36,835 nt of DNA. Origin: Chloroflexota bacterium (GTDB lineage Bacteria > Chloroflexota > Anaerolineae > Ardenticatenales > JAADHH01). The position numbers were made by a program, and so were the translations under genes. The notes under the pieces are model-generated. The model was not told the origin of the DNA and ran no database searches. It saw nothing but the letters and a program-made list of their open reading frames with translations. Of the stretch, positions 1 through 8,725 are shown in pieces (within the stretch, counting starts at the first letter, position 1; each line of letters begins with the position of its first letter). The stretch spans positions 1-36,835 of the forward strand of contig JAADHH010000047.1 of NCBI GenBank assembly GCA_013151955.1, read 5' to 3'.

Positions 1-90
1 GTGTTCCTCGTCCTTTTGTCAACTGTCCCGTCAGGGACCCCGTTTTCCGATCAAGGTCTCGGACAGTCGTAGGAATTTTGAAAAGCCCTG
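1..90 (+). repeat. Copy 1 of an exact 90-bp direct repeat, truncated by the window start
   Basis: Base-for-base identical to 25336-25425 (GTGTTCCTCGTCCTTTTGTCAACTGTCCCGTCAGGGACC...GGAATTTTGAAAAGCCCTG); the copies diverge right after position 90/25425. Confidence 0.97.
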
Positions 91-107
91 CAAGCAGGGT
101 CACAGAA

Positions 108-136
108 TTGACGAGATAGCGTATCACTGTTATACT
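108..136 (+). promoter_or_regulatory. Sigma70-like promoter for the acyl carrier protein gene
   Basis: TTGACG (108-113), 17-bp spacer, TATACT (131-136); start codon at 241. Confidence 0.7.
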
Positions 137-240
137 ACGGGATACCGAGTGGCACAGTACATTTGTAAAGCCGAAAACGATCTTTCAGACCGGTTCGCTG
201 GTTAGCAATCGCACAGGATAAGCAAGAAAGGAGAACCACA

Positions 241-480
241 TTGAGCACCGTTTTTGACCGCGTAAAGGCAATCATTGTTGATCAATTGGGTGTGGATGAA
301 GGACAGGTTACACCAGAGGCCCGTTTTCGGGAGGATTTGGAGGCCGACTCACTCGATTTGGTCGAGCTGATCATGGCCTTCGAGGAAGAATTCGGAGGTA
401 ACATTTCCGATGATGATGCGCAAGCAATTGCCACTGTTGGAGATGCTGTAAGTTATTTAGAAGGACATAAAGACGGATGA
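241..480 (+). CDS. acpP: Acyl carrier protein
   Basis: 79 aa with the phosphopantetheine site motif [21 protein letters not shown] start with AAAGGAG upstream. Confidence 0.95.
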   Translation: MSTVFDRVKAIIVDQLGVDEGQVTPEARFREDLEADSLDLVELIMAFEEEFGGNISDDDAQAIATVGDAVSYLEGHKDG

Positions 481-543
481 CAGGACGAGCTGCCAATCGT
501 TGTTGGTAGTTCGTTCATTGTTGGAACAAGCGGATAAGCCTCA

Positions 544-609
544 CCCTTGCGAAGGTTTTGCCGCCTTCGCAAGGGCTGTTGAATCGGTCTCGTCCGGGAC
601 CGATTCAAC
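544..609. other. Twin perfect 12-bp hairpins
   Basis: CCCTTGCGAAGG/CCTTCGCAAGGG (544-555/564-575) and GTTGAATCGGTC/GACCGATTCAAC (578-589/598-609); each has an 8-nt loop. Confidence 0.85.
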
Positions 610-735
610 GTAGTGGGCGCGTAACCCTGCCTGGCCGGCATTGGGCTTGCCTTGCGCGTGGCATTGTGTACAGAAGAATGGTGCGCTATGTCCAACGCAT
701 TGCCCTCACCGGCTTTACGCTTCCGGGAGAATTTC

Positions 736-1614
736 ATGCTACGTGGCGTGTTCCCTGCAGTTGTTACACCATTCTCTCCAGACGGAGACATAGACGAAAA
801 AGCCTTTCGCAGCAATTTGCGACGTTGGAACCAATACGATCTGGCGGGTTATTTGGTGGTCGGGTCAACCGGAGAATCCGTTTGTTTGTCCACCGATGAG
901 CGGGCACGGCTCGTCGCTTGGGCGCGAGAAGAAGTTCCGCCCGAAAAGACGCTGATCGTCGGCACCGGCCAAGAATGTACGCGGGCGACGATTGCCTCTA
1001 CGCGCCAAGCCGCCGACTTGGGCGCAGATATAGCGCTCGTCGTAACCCCCAACTACTTCAAACCAACCCTCGACGCCGACGCCTTCGTGCGCCACTATCT
1101 GGCCGTAGCGGATGCGTCACCGGTTCCAATTTTGTTATACAACGTCCCTATTTTTACCGGTGTTCGTTTGCCCGTTGCCGCAGTACGGACCCTCGCAGAA
1201 CACGCCAACATCCTGGGCATGAAAGATAGCGAAGGGAATATCGGCCAAATTGTGGAGATAGCCAGCAGTGTGCCTCGCGAGTTTCAACTCTTGGTTGGGG
1301 CTACATCCAGCTTTCTCTCTGCCCTGGTGCAGGGTGCCGATGGCGCGATCCTGGCCATTGCCAACATAGCGCCGCAAGCGTGTGTGGATGTGTATCGAGC
1401 AGCGGGGGAAGATGATTTGGCAGCGGCCCATGATTTGCATGCCCGGCTGCTTTTGCTCGGGCGCGCCATCGCCCCGTTCGGGATCGGCGGATGGAAGGCG
1501 GCCTTGGACGTGTTGGGCTATCAGGGAGGTGTGCCGCGATTGCCCCTGGTCTACCCGGACCCGGCCGGTGTCTCTAATATTCGGAGGGCGCTGCAGCAGC
1601 TTGCGTTTCTATAG
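736..1614 (+). CDS. Dihydrodipicolinate synthase/N-acetylneuraminate lyase family aldolase, specificity uncertain
   Basis: [11 protein letters not shown]-terminus, GSTGE, LLYNVP and GMKDSEGN Schiff-base lysine motif. Start chosen at 736 (GGGAGA upstream); 688 is an alternative. Confidence 0.88.
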   Translation: MLRGVFPAVVTPFSPDGDIDEKAFRSNLRRWNQYDLAGYLVVGSTGESVCLSTDERARLVAWAREEVPPEKTLIVGTGQECTRATIASTRQAADLGADIALVVTPNYFKPTLDADAFVRHYLAVADASPVPILLYNVPIFTGVRLPVAAVRTLAEHANILGMKDSEGNIGQIVEIASSVPREFQLLVGATSSFLSALVQGADGAILAIANIAPQACVDVYRAAGEDDLAAAHDLHARLLLLGRAIAPFGIGGWKAALDVLGYQGGVPRLPLVYPDPAGVSNIRRALQQLAFL

Positions 1615-3010
1615 CCGGCAGCCAGAGAGTGAAGCGGCTGCCTTTTCCTTCTTCACTTTCCACCTCTATGCGTCCCCCGTGCGCTTCTGCGATTTCCTTG
1701 GCGATGGCAAGCCCCAGGCCAGAGCCACCTCTCAATCGTGACCGGCCTTTGTCCACACGATAAAACCGCTCAAAGAGATGGGGGATTGCCTCCGCAGGAA
1801 TGCCGATCCCTGTATCCTCGATGACCACGCGGGACCACCCTTTGTCACGGAAAAGGGAAAGCGTAACCTGTCCCCCCTTGGGGGTGTATTTGAGGGCATT
1901 GTCCACAAGATTGAGGAGCACCTGTCGAAGACGGTCTGGGTTTCCCATGGCCAGTGCTTGGTCTTCGTGGCCCAGAGATAGAGAAACATCCTCACCCAGA
2001 ATCTGTGCTTGCCGGAAAACATCCAGCAGGAGGGTGTCCAGCTCCACCGGCTGGTGGCTGGTTTTTGTCGCCGTGTCACTGCGTGCCAGGAAGAGGAGAT
2101 CGTTGACCATGCGAGAAAGGCGCGCCACCTCGCTTTCGAGGGCCGCCAGCGCGGCGTGACGGTCCTCCGGATTGTCGATTGCTCCGATGCGCAGCAGATC
2201 GAGATTGCCCTGGATCGCGGTCAAGGGGGTGCGGAGTTCGTGCGAAACATCGGCCACAAACCGCTGTTGCGAGCGAAAGACCATTTCCAGGCGGTCGAGC
2301 ATTTCGTTGATAGCCGCGACCAGTCGTCCAAGTTCATCGGCCGGGCCGGGAACGGCCAGCCGGCGGTGCAGGTCCTCGGCGCGGGTTATGTGCAAAGCGG
2401 CTTGCGTCACCTGATCGACCGGGGCAATGGCTCGCTGGGCCAGGAACGATCCCATGCCGGCGGCCAACACCAAAGCGCCGGCAACGACGAGTGCCAGGAT
2501 CGTAGAGAGTTTCCGTAAGATATGATCCACTTCGCCGAGGTACTCGCCCACTTGCAGATTGGCTACGATTACACCTCCAAGGGAAAGGGGTGTGGTGTAT
2601 ACGCGCAATTGGGCTGCTCCATTTTGCCACGTGTTCCAGGTGGTCCGCCCTTGACGGGCTCGCTCTAGCGCTTTGTTCGAGATGGGTAGATGCCGTCCTC
2701 CTAGATTTGCAGAAGTATCCCGGATCTGTCCATCGAGTGTGAGAATCTGGATGTAGAGATCGGGGCCAGAAAAGGTTTCCAGCGGAGGGGCCAGGATTTT
2801 TGTCTGAGACATCATAATCTCGGGGTCTAGACGGGCGCTGAATACTTCTTGAAAGGAGTGCTGTATTTGGCGGGCTCGGGACTCTATGTTGCGATCCACT
2901 TCATTGTGCAAGCTATACCGGACGGTGAAAAACATCAGCAGGCTGGAAAGTACCAGGGTGATTCCCAGTAGGCTGGTGTACCAAAGGGTCAAACGTAGGC
3001 GAATAGACAC
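1574..3010 (-). CDS. Sensor histidine kinase (two TM, HAMP, HisKA, HATPase)
   Basis: [24 protein letters not shown]-box, [15 protein letters not shown]-box, DTGIGIP and [14 protein letters not shown]-boxes. Confidence 0.95.
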   Translation of the reverse strand: MSIRLRLTLWYTSLLGITLVLSSLLMFFTVRYSLHNEVDRNIESRARQIQHSFQEVFSARLDPEIMMSQTKILAPPLETFSGPDLYIQILTLDGQIRDTSANLGGRHLPISNKALERARQGRTTWNTWQNGAAQLRVYTTPLSLGGVIVANLQVGEYLGEVDHILRKLSTILALVVAGALVLAAGMGSFLAQRAIAPVDQVTQAALHITRAEDLHRRLAVPGPADELGRLVAAINEMLDRLEMVFRSQQRFVADVSHELRTPLTAIQGNLDLLRIGAIDNPEDRHAALAALESEVARLSRMVNDLLFLARSDTATKTSHQPVELDTLLLDVFRQAQILGEDVSLSLGHEDQALAMGNPDRLRQVLLNLVDNALKYTPKGGQVTLSLFRDKGWSRVVIEDTGIGIPAEAIPHLFERFYRVDKGRSRLRGGSGLGLAIAKEIAEAHGGRIEVESEEGKGSRFTLWLPAIETQAAAAPSEY

Positions 3011-3022
3011 ACGGGCACTTTC

Positions 3023-3703
3023 TCAATCTTCACGGAGGACATAGCCAACACTACGGACCGTATGAATCAGGCGTGGTTCGCCGAACTCTTCCAATTTTCC
3101 CCGCAAGTAACGGACATAGACCTCGATGATATTCGATTCGCCGCCGAAGTCGTAGCCCCATACCCGATCATAGATCACGTCTCGGGTGAGAACCTGGCGC
3201 GAGTTTCGCAGGAAAAGTTCCAGCAGGTCGTACTCTTTCGCGGTGAGTTCGATCCGATGATCCCCTCGCCATACTTCCCGTGAGTTTGTGTTCACGGTTA
3301 CGTCCGCGAAGTGCAGGATTTCCTGTTCGGCGTCTGCTTTGTGGCGGCGAGACAACGCGCGTAAACGGGCAAGAAGCTCCTCGAAGGCAAAGGGTTTCAC
3401 CAAATAGTCGTCTGCACCTGCATCCAGGCCGGCCACCCGGTCGGAAATGGTGTCTTTGGCCGTCAACATGAGGATGGGGGTATCACTGGCCGCACGAAGT
3501 CTGCGACAGACCTCCAGCCCGTCTATTTTTCCGGGAAGCATCCAGTCCAAGACAACGATATCTGGTGGACGATCTCGAGCGGCGGTGAGGCCTTCTTGAC
3601 CATCCATTGCTAATGAAACCTGGTAGCCTTCGTAAAGCAGTCCCCTGCGCAGGAAATCAGCGATCTTTGGATCGTCCTCGATAACGAGAACACGCTCTCC
3701 CAT
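3023..3703 (-). CDS. OmpR/PhoB-family response regulator
   Basis: Receiver domain ([32 protein letters not shown]) plus winged-helix C-terminus ([10 protein letters not shown]...[13 protein letters not shown]). Confidence 0.96.
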   Translation of the reverse strand: MGERVLVIEDDPKIADFLRRGLLYEGYQVSLAMDGQEGLTAARDRPPDIVVLDWMLPGKIDGLEVCRRLRAASDTPILMLTAKDTISDRVAGLDAGADDYLVKPFAFEELLARLRALSRRHKADAEQEILHFADVTVNTNSREVWRGDHRIELTAKEYDLLELFLRNSRQVLTRDVIYDRVWGYDFGGESNIIEVYVRYLRGKLEEFGEPRLIHTVRSVGYVLRED

Positions 3704-3724
3704 TTCAGGTTCCCTGAAGGTGAC

Positions 3725-3847
3725 TTAGCGATAGAAAAGGGGCGCCAGCAATAGGACAATCATGCTGACTGCTGTAAGCAGTCCAATGACGAAGATTGCT
3801 TTTTCGCTGGTACTGTACCGCCGTCTTTTTGGTTTTCGACGTGCCAT
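3725..3847 (-). CDS. 40-aa basic single-TM microprotein
   Basis: Hand translation: MARRKPKRRRYSTSEKAIFVIGLLTAVSMIVLLLAPLFYR*. AGGAGG Shine-Dalgarno just upstream. Below the ORF-track size cutoff. Confidence 0.7.
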   Translation of the reverse strand: MARRKPKRRRYSTSEKAIFVIGLLTAVSMIVLLLAPLFYR

Positions 3848-3873
3848 GTTTTCCTCCTTTTATGAAAATAACG

Positions 3874-3922
3874 TGTCAGGTGTCAGGTGTCAGGTAAAAC
3901 GTGATGCGTAAGACGCAATACG
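3874..3922. repeat. Word-like intergenic repeat, copy A, with three tandem TGTCAGG units
   Basis: TGTCAGG x3 at 3874-3894; 3887-3922 is an exact 36-bp inverted match to 10217-10252. Confidence 0.9.
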
Positions 3923-4144
3923 TTTCACGTCCCGCCATTTTCATCCTTGGTGGCGAGCAGCCGCTCATGGGCACTGTTTTGAAAAAACGCCTTGGTGCTG
4001 TCCACACAAGCATCTTGTCCTATAGGTAGTCTACCACATTTTATGCAGGTATGTCAAATGGATGCCGGGTGTCCGGCAAGGTTTTGTGTCTGGAGAGCCA
4101 ACCCCCGTTCGCTCGCGGGGAATGACAATCCGCCGCCGGCACCC

Positions 4145-6118
4145 CTATTTCGGCTCCTGCCTCGCTTGGGTCAGCACAAGCTCTAATGAGCGGTCTTGGT
4201 CCAGGCGACCTTGGAATATTACCCTACCCTGATCGTCCACCGTGGAGCCAGCCTGCGTGGTGTGGAGGGTCTTGCCCTGTTCGGCACGCACCTGTACGCG
4301 AAAAGGTATCCCCACGGTACCAGATTGCTTCTGCCAGAGCAGGCGATACAGAGTATCACGGCTCTCTTTCTGGAGTATGTCTGGTGGCAAGGCATATTGA
4401 ATCTCGACGGTTTGTTCTTGGCCTGGACGAAGTACGAAGGTGCCGGCAAAGACGGTTTTGCCGGACTCTACCGTCGTTGTAATCCCGTCGACTTGAAGCC
4501 CCTTCATGCTCAACAATTTGCTGCCGTCCGGCACATAAACGCGCACAAAATCCCAGTAGCAGCGGCCCATCATCTGCTCGTAGGTGGGGTCATAACGCGG
4601 CTTCTGAGTGCATTTTTGCTCGGAGGGGGGGGCTTGGTGGCGATAGTGCAGGTTTAGGGTTGCGCGAATGTCCTTGTCACTGTTCATTCGGACCCGGTAC
4701 TCGATTGTTTCAGCGATTCTCCCGTTGGCTTTGTTATAGCCAACGTTTGTGTCGACAATTTGCAAGTAGTCGCCGGTAAAAGGCAAGACCGCCCCGTCCC
4801 ATTTTTGGTTAGTGAAAACGTGTTGCGCCTGCTCATCGAACAGATAGACCAATAGGTGTCTGTCGTTTAGCGTGCGCAAAACCGATCGTGTAATTTTCAG
4901 TAGCTTCCCGTTCGATACGCTGGTCGTGAGCCCTTTCAATAAGTTCTTTGTTACCTTGTTGACGAAATCCTTGCGGTGGGGGAACCAAAGGCGGGCTTTT
5001 TCCTCCCACGGCATCTTTTCCCATTGGTCCAGCGTAAAGCCCATAGACAAGGGCCCCCAGTAATAGCGCATCAGATCGATCAGGTTGTCGCCGGTAATCT
5101 CTTCCGAATAACCTTTGAGGTGCAAGGGGCCGACGGCACCAACGAACGATTGCAAAGCAATCATGTCCACCGAGACCACGCCATCCAGGTGAACTTCTTG
5201 GTCGGTCTCATAGATCTGGGCAGCCGTACGAGCCGCGGAGGGAAAATCGGGAAACCAATTTGCGTCACGAACGACCCATAGTTCAATGCCCATGGTTTGT
5301 TTCATGGAGGGGGGCGACAAGAGTTGCGGCTTACTAAAATCATCCACCGCATAGCTATCATGAAACTCCAGGCTGGTGATCTTGCCAGAATCGAGCGTGG
5401 CCAGGCCCACACCGGCGATAAACCCTCCTGTGGCGCGCAGTTCATCATTGTTCTGGGCCAGAATCAGATAGTGTCGAACGCCCTCGAAGCCCAACAGCGA
5501 TGGAGACCGGCTGCCCAGTCGCAGGGACCCGGCAGCCAGCGGCAGATAGCGATTCAGTCGTTCGACGGCTTTCTTCGCGCGAGGGTCCAGTCCCTCGGTT
5601 TGCACAGTGGAGAGTACCGTTTGCGCATGTTCCACCCTGTCTGCTGCTTTCGCCAACAAGTCCGCGTTATCTGCCACGGCGCGCAGGGCCTGTGGCAACG
5701 GGTCGCCGCGTGCTGGGGCGTTGCCCTGCGCTGGGGCGAGCCCTTGTTGCACCCCGTGCATCACGGTGCCCACTTCTGCACCGGCACCCATCAAGTCTTC
5801 CGCGGCCTCGAGCAAAGCGGGTGCGGCGCGCAGATTGCGGCTTACGGGGGCACCAAGAACCCAAAGGGGCGTCAGGTCAATACGAATCGCGTGTAAATCT
5901 TGCTCCATTCCCTGCAGATCGTCATGAAAACGCACCCAGTTCGTAGTGAAGATGTCCGGGGTTTTGTTGTCTGACCAGGTTGCCCATTGTGACCGTCCTC
6001 GTATGACCAAATCCGCACTGTGCCATACCAAATCAACTCCCCAGGAAGAAATGAGCACAAGCGCTAGTATGATCAAGTGGGAAGAGAATAGGCTATGAGA
6101 TTTCGACGATTGATTCAT
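4145..6118 (-). CDS. DUF4012 domain-containing membrane-anchored protein
   Basis: 657 aa with N-terminal TM; the LLGFEGVRHYLILAQNNDELRATGGFIAGVGLATLDSGKI region is typical of DUF4012. Confidence 0.85.
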   Translation of the reverse strand: MNQSSKSHSLFSSHLIILALVLISSWGVDLVWHSADLVIRGRSQWATWSDNKTPDIFTTNWVRFHDDLQGMEQDLHAIRIDLTPLWVLGAPVSRNLRAAPALLEAAEDLMGAGAEVGTVMHGVQQGLAPAQGNAPARGDPLPQALRAVADNADLLAKAADRVEHAQTVLSTVQTEGLDPRAKKAVERLNRYLPLAAGSLRLGSRSPSLLGFEGVRHYLILAQNNDELRATGGFIAGVGLATLDSGKITSLEFHDSYAVDDFSKPQLLSPPSMKQTMGIELWVVRDANWFPDFPSAARTAAQIYETDQEVHLDGVVSVDMIALQSFVGAVGPLHLKGYSEEITGDNLIDLMRYYWGPLSMGFTLDQWEKMPWEEKARLWFPHRKDFVNKVTKNLLKGLTTSVSNGKLLKITRSVLRTLNDRHLLVYLFDEQAQHVFTNQKWDGAVLPFTGDYLQIVDTNVGYNKANGRIAETIEYRVRMNSDKDIRATLNLHYRHQAPPSEQKCTQKPRYDPTYEQMMGRCYWDFVRVYVPDGSKLLSMKGLQVDGITTTVESGKTVFAGTFVLRPGQEQTVEIQYALPPDILQKESRDTLYRLLWQKQSGTVGIPFRVQVRAEQGKTLHTTQAGSTVDDQGRVIFQGRLDQDRSLELVLTQARQEPK

Positions 6119-6324
6119 GTCATCTTTCTACCGCACATCATTCTACCTTCTTTCCCCAGAAATCTTGAGGGGGTACGAGTAGTTTAGCAAGTTTTCCCCA
6201 AAAGTCAATGTGGTGGTCGTGACGGGGGTGTGCGTCCTATTTTTGCGTTTTGGGTTGCCCGACTCGCCCCTATGGGCACGCCCTTCCGCACCCTTTTGCA
6301 GCATACCCGACGAGAGTGACGGAT

Positions 6325-6353
6325 TTTACAATTAAGGGGTTTTGTGTTATTAT
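6325..6353 (+). promoter_or_regulatory. Sigma70-like promoter for hppA
   Basis: TTTACA (6325-6330), 17-bp spacer, TATTAT (6348-6353). Confidence 0.7.
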
Positions 6354-6365
6354 AGTGGCGTTGCT

Positions 6366-6431
6366 CACAAGCGTCCCCCGCATGACACAATAAACTATTC
6401 ATCGCCCTCTACCGTGTGGGGGATGCTTGTG
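6366..6431 (+). promoter_or_regulatory. Predicted 5'-leader hairpin upstream of hppA
   Basis: CACAAGCGTCCCCCGC (6366-6381) pairs with GTGGGGGATGCTTGTG (6416-6431) over 16 bp including two G.U wobbles; 34-nt loop. Confidence 0.65.
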
Positions 6432-6506
6432 AACTCACAGGCTCGCAAATGTCTGTTTGGAGTGCAGGCACAATCTTTAATTTGAACTGAAGAGAGGAGG
6501 AGTTTT

Positions 6507-8633
6507 ATGGGAGCTATACTGTTGGTCCCCATCGCGGCCTTGATTTCCCTTGTCTTTATCGTGTGGCTCGCTTATGATGTGATGTCACGGGATACAGGGA
6601 CAAAGGAAATGAAGGAAGTGGGGGACATGATCTTCGAAGGGGCGGTGGCCTTCCTCACCCGGCAGTACGGCACGATAGCCATACTCGCTTTGATAACGGC
6701 TGCCGTTGTCACCGTGTTGATCGCCCTCTTCGAGAAGAATTCCGAGACGGCAATCACGGGGTGGAATCTGGGTATGCGCACCGGCATCGCCTTCCTGGTT
6801 GGAGCGGCAGCTTCTGCTCTCTCGGGCGTTATCGGTATGTACGTAGCGGTGAAATCCAACGTACGTACCGCCAGTGCAGCGCGTGGCGGCGTGGGGCCGG
6901 CGCTGAAAACCGCATTACACGGCGGTGCGGTATCTGGCTTCCTGGTCGTAACCCTCAGTCTGGTCGCTGTTTACGGTATGTTCCTGCTTTATGGGGGAAC
7001 CAGTCACCCTGAACAGGCACCCTTCCTGATCGTTGGTCTTGGGTTTGGGGCCAGCTTTGTAGCTCTCTTTGCCCAACTGGGTGGCGGCATCTACACGAAA
7101 GCGGCCGATGTTGGAGCAGACCTGGTCGGCAAGGTCGAAGCCGGCATCCCCGAGGACGACCCCCGTAACGCCGCCGTCATTGCCGACCTGGTCGGTGACA
7201 ACGTCGGGGACTGCGCCGGCCGTGGAGCAGACCTGTTTGAATCTACCGTAGCCGAGAACATCGGCGCGATGATCCTTGGTGTTGCCATCTGGAAAGTTAC
7301 GAATAATCCAGCGTGGATCCTCTTCCCCCTGATTGTACGTGCAGTCGGTCTCATCACTTCCATGATCGGGTTGTTCTTCGTGAATTATCGGGATGGCGAA
7401 GAGCCGATGAACGCCTTGAGCCGTGGCTACGTCGTGGCGGTCATCCTATCCATCGCCGCGCTGTACCCAGTGGTGCAAATTACCATTGGCAACATCTGGT
7501 TCTTCTGGTCCGGTGTTGTCGGATTGGTAACCAGCGTGTTTTTCGTGCTCATCACGATGTATTACACCGAGGCACGCTGGCGTCCGGTCAAGACCATCGT
7601 AGAAGCCTCCCGGACGGGAGTAGCCACCAACATTATCTCTGGGCTGGCCATTGGATTTGAAAACACGGCCGCCCCGGCTATCCTCATTAGTGTTGCCTTA
7701 CTGCTCTCGGCCTGGACCGGCACAAAGAGTGGCGTGGAACATGGTGCCGTCTACGGTACAGCCGTGGCGACAATGGGTATGCTGATGACCGCTGCCTACA
7801 TTCTGGCCATGGACACCTTCGGCCCCATCGTGGACAACGCCGGCGGGATTGTCGAAATGACGGGAGCACCAGAGGAGGTGCGTGCCGGCACCGACGCCCT
7901 GGATGCTACCGGCAACACGACGAAGGCGCTGACCAAGGGGTACGCCATTGGCTCCGCGGCTCTGGCCGCCTTCCTGCTGTTCGCAGCCTACTTGGACAAG
8001 ATCGAGCTGGTCCGTCAAGCCAAAGGATACTCGGAAGCCATCGTGAAATCCTCACACACCGTTGACCTGGCCAAGGTGGAGGTCTTCGTGGGGGCGACAC
8101 TCGGTATCATGCTCATCTTCCTGTTCAGTTCCCTGGCCATGCAGGCCGTTAGCAAAGTGGCCGGCGACATTATCGAAGAAGTACGCCGGCAGTTCCGCGA
8201 GATTCCCGGTCTGATGGAAGGCACGGCGCGCCCCGATTTTGCCCGCTGCGTAGACATCACCACCACCGGGGCACTCAAATCCATGGTCTTGCCGGGCCTA
8301 TTGGCTGTGGGCATGCCCATTGTCGTTGGCGTCTTGCTCAAGGCGGAAGCTGAGGGCGCACTGTTGATGGCCGGAACCATTGGCGGCATCATGATGGCGA
8401 CGGTGATGAACAACGGCGGTGCCGCTTGGGACAATGCCAAGAAGTTCGTAGAATCTGGAGCAGTCCACGACGCGGAGGGCAACGTGTTGGGTAAGGGTTC
8501 CGAATTACATGCCGCCACAGTTGTGGGCGACACCATTGGCGATCCTTTCAAGGATACGGCCGGGCCCTCCTTGCACGTCGTTATCAAGCTCTTGGCCACC
8601 ATCACACTTGTTCTAGCGCCTATCTTTATTTGA
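6507..8633 (+). CDS. hppA: Membrane-bound H+-translocating inorganic pyrophosphatase, K+-independent type
   Basis: 708 aa polytopic; GIPEDDPRN, DNVGDCAGRGADLFES and GNTTKALTKGYAIGSAAL signatures; AGAGGAGG Shine-Dalgarno. Confidence 0.96.
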   Translation: MGAILLVPIAALISLVFIVWLAYDVMSRDTGTKEMKEVGDMIFEGAVAFLTRQYGTIAILALITAAVVTVLIALFEKNSETAITGWNLGMRTGIAFLVGAAASALSGVIGMYVAVKSNVRTASAARGGVGPALKTALHGGAVSGFLVVTLSLVAVYGMFLLYGGTSHPEQAPFLIVGLGFGASFVALFAQLGGGIYTKAADVGADLVGKVEAGIPEDDPRNAAVIADLVGDNVGDCAGRGADLFESTVAENIGAMILGVAIWKVTNNPAWILFPLIVRAVGLITSMIGLFFVNYRDGEEPMNALSRGYVVAVILSIAALYPVVQITIGNIWFFWSGVVGLVTSVFFVLITMYYTEARWRPVKTIVEASRTGVATNIISGLAIGFENTAAPAILISVALLLSAWTGTKSGVEHGAVYGTAVATMGMLMTAAYILAMDTFGPIVDNAGGIVEMTGAPEEVRAGTDALDATGNTTKALTKGYAIGSAALAAFLLFAAYLDKIELVRQAKGYSEAIVKSSHTVDLAKVEVFVGATLGIMLIFLFSSLAMQAVSKVAGDIIEEVRRQFREIPGLMEGTARPDFARCVDITTTGALKSMVLPGLLAVGMPIVVGVLLKAEAEGALLMAGTIGGIMMATVMNNGGAAWDNAKKFVESGAVHDAEGNVLGKGSELHAATVVGDTIGDPFKDTAGPSLHVVIKLLATITLVLAPIFI

Positions 8634-8668
8634 CGCAATACGCTGCTGGGCACCGATATCTGTAACGA

Positions 8669-8706
8669 AGGGGCGGCCTCTGGGGTCGCCCCTCTGTATA
8701 ATTTTT
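8669..8706 (+). terminator. Intrinsic terminator-like hairpin after hppA
   Basis: AGGGGCGGCC-TCTGG-GGTCGCCCCT (10-bp stem with one G.U) followed by a T-rich stretch ending ATTTTTG. Confidence 0.6.
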
Positions 8707-8725
8707 GGGGGAGGATGCGGACCTC

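Noticed and set aside
453-815. 120-aa minus-strand ORF over the acpP-aldolase gap
   Set aside because: Runs across the twin hairpins and into the aldolase; no ribosome-binding site or motif.
3874-3894. Possible CRISPR array (TGTCAGG repeats)
   Set aside because: Units are 7 bp with no spacers; a simple tandem repeat, and no cas genes are present.
6205-6402. 65-aa minus-strand ORF between DUF4012 gene and hppA
   Set aside because: Lies across the hppA promoter and leader; no motif support.
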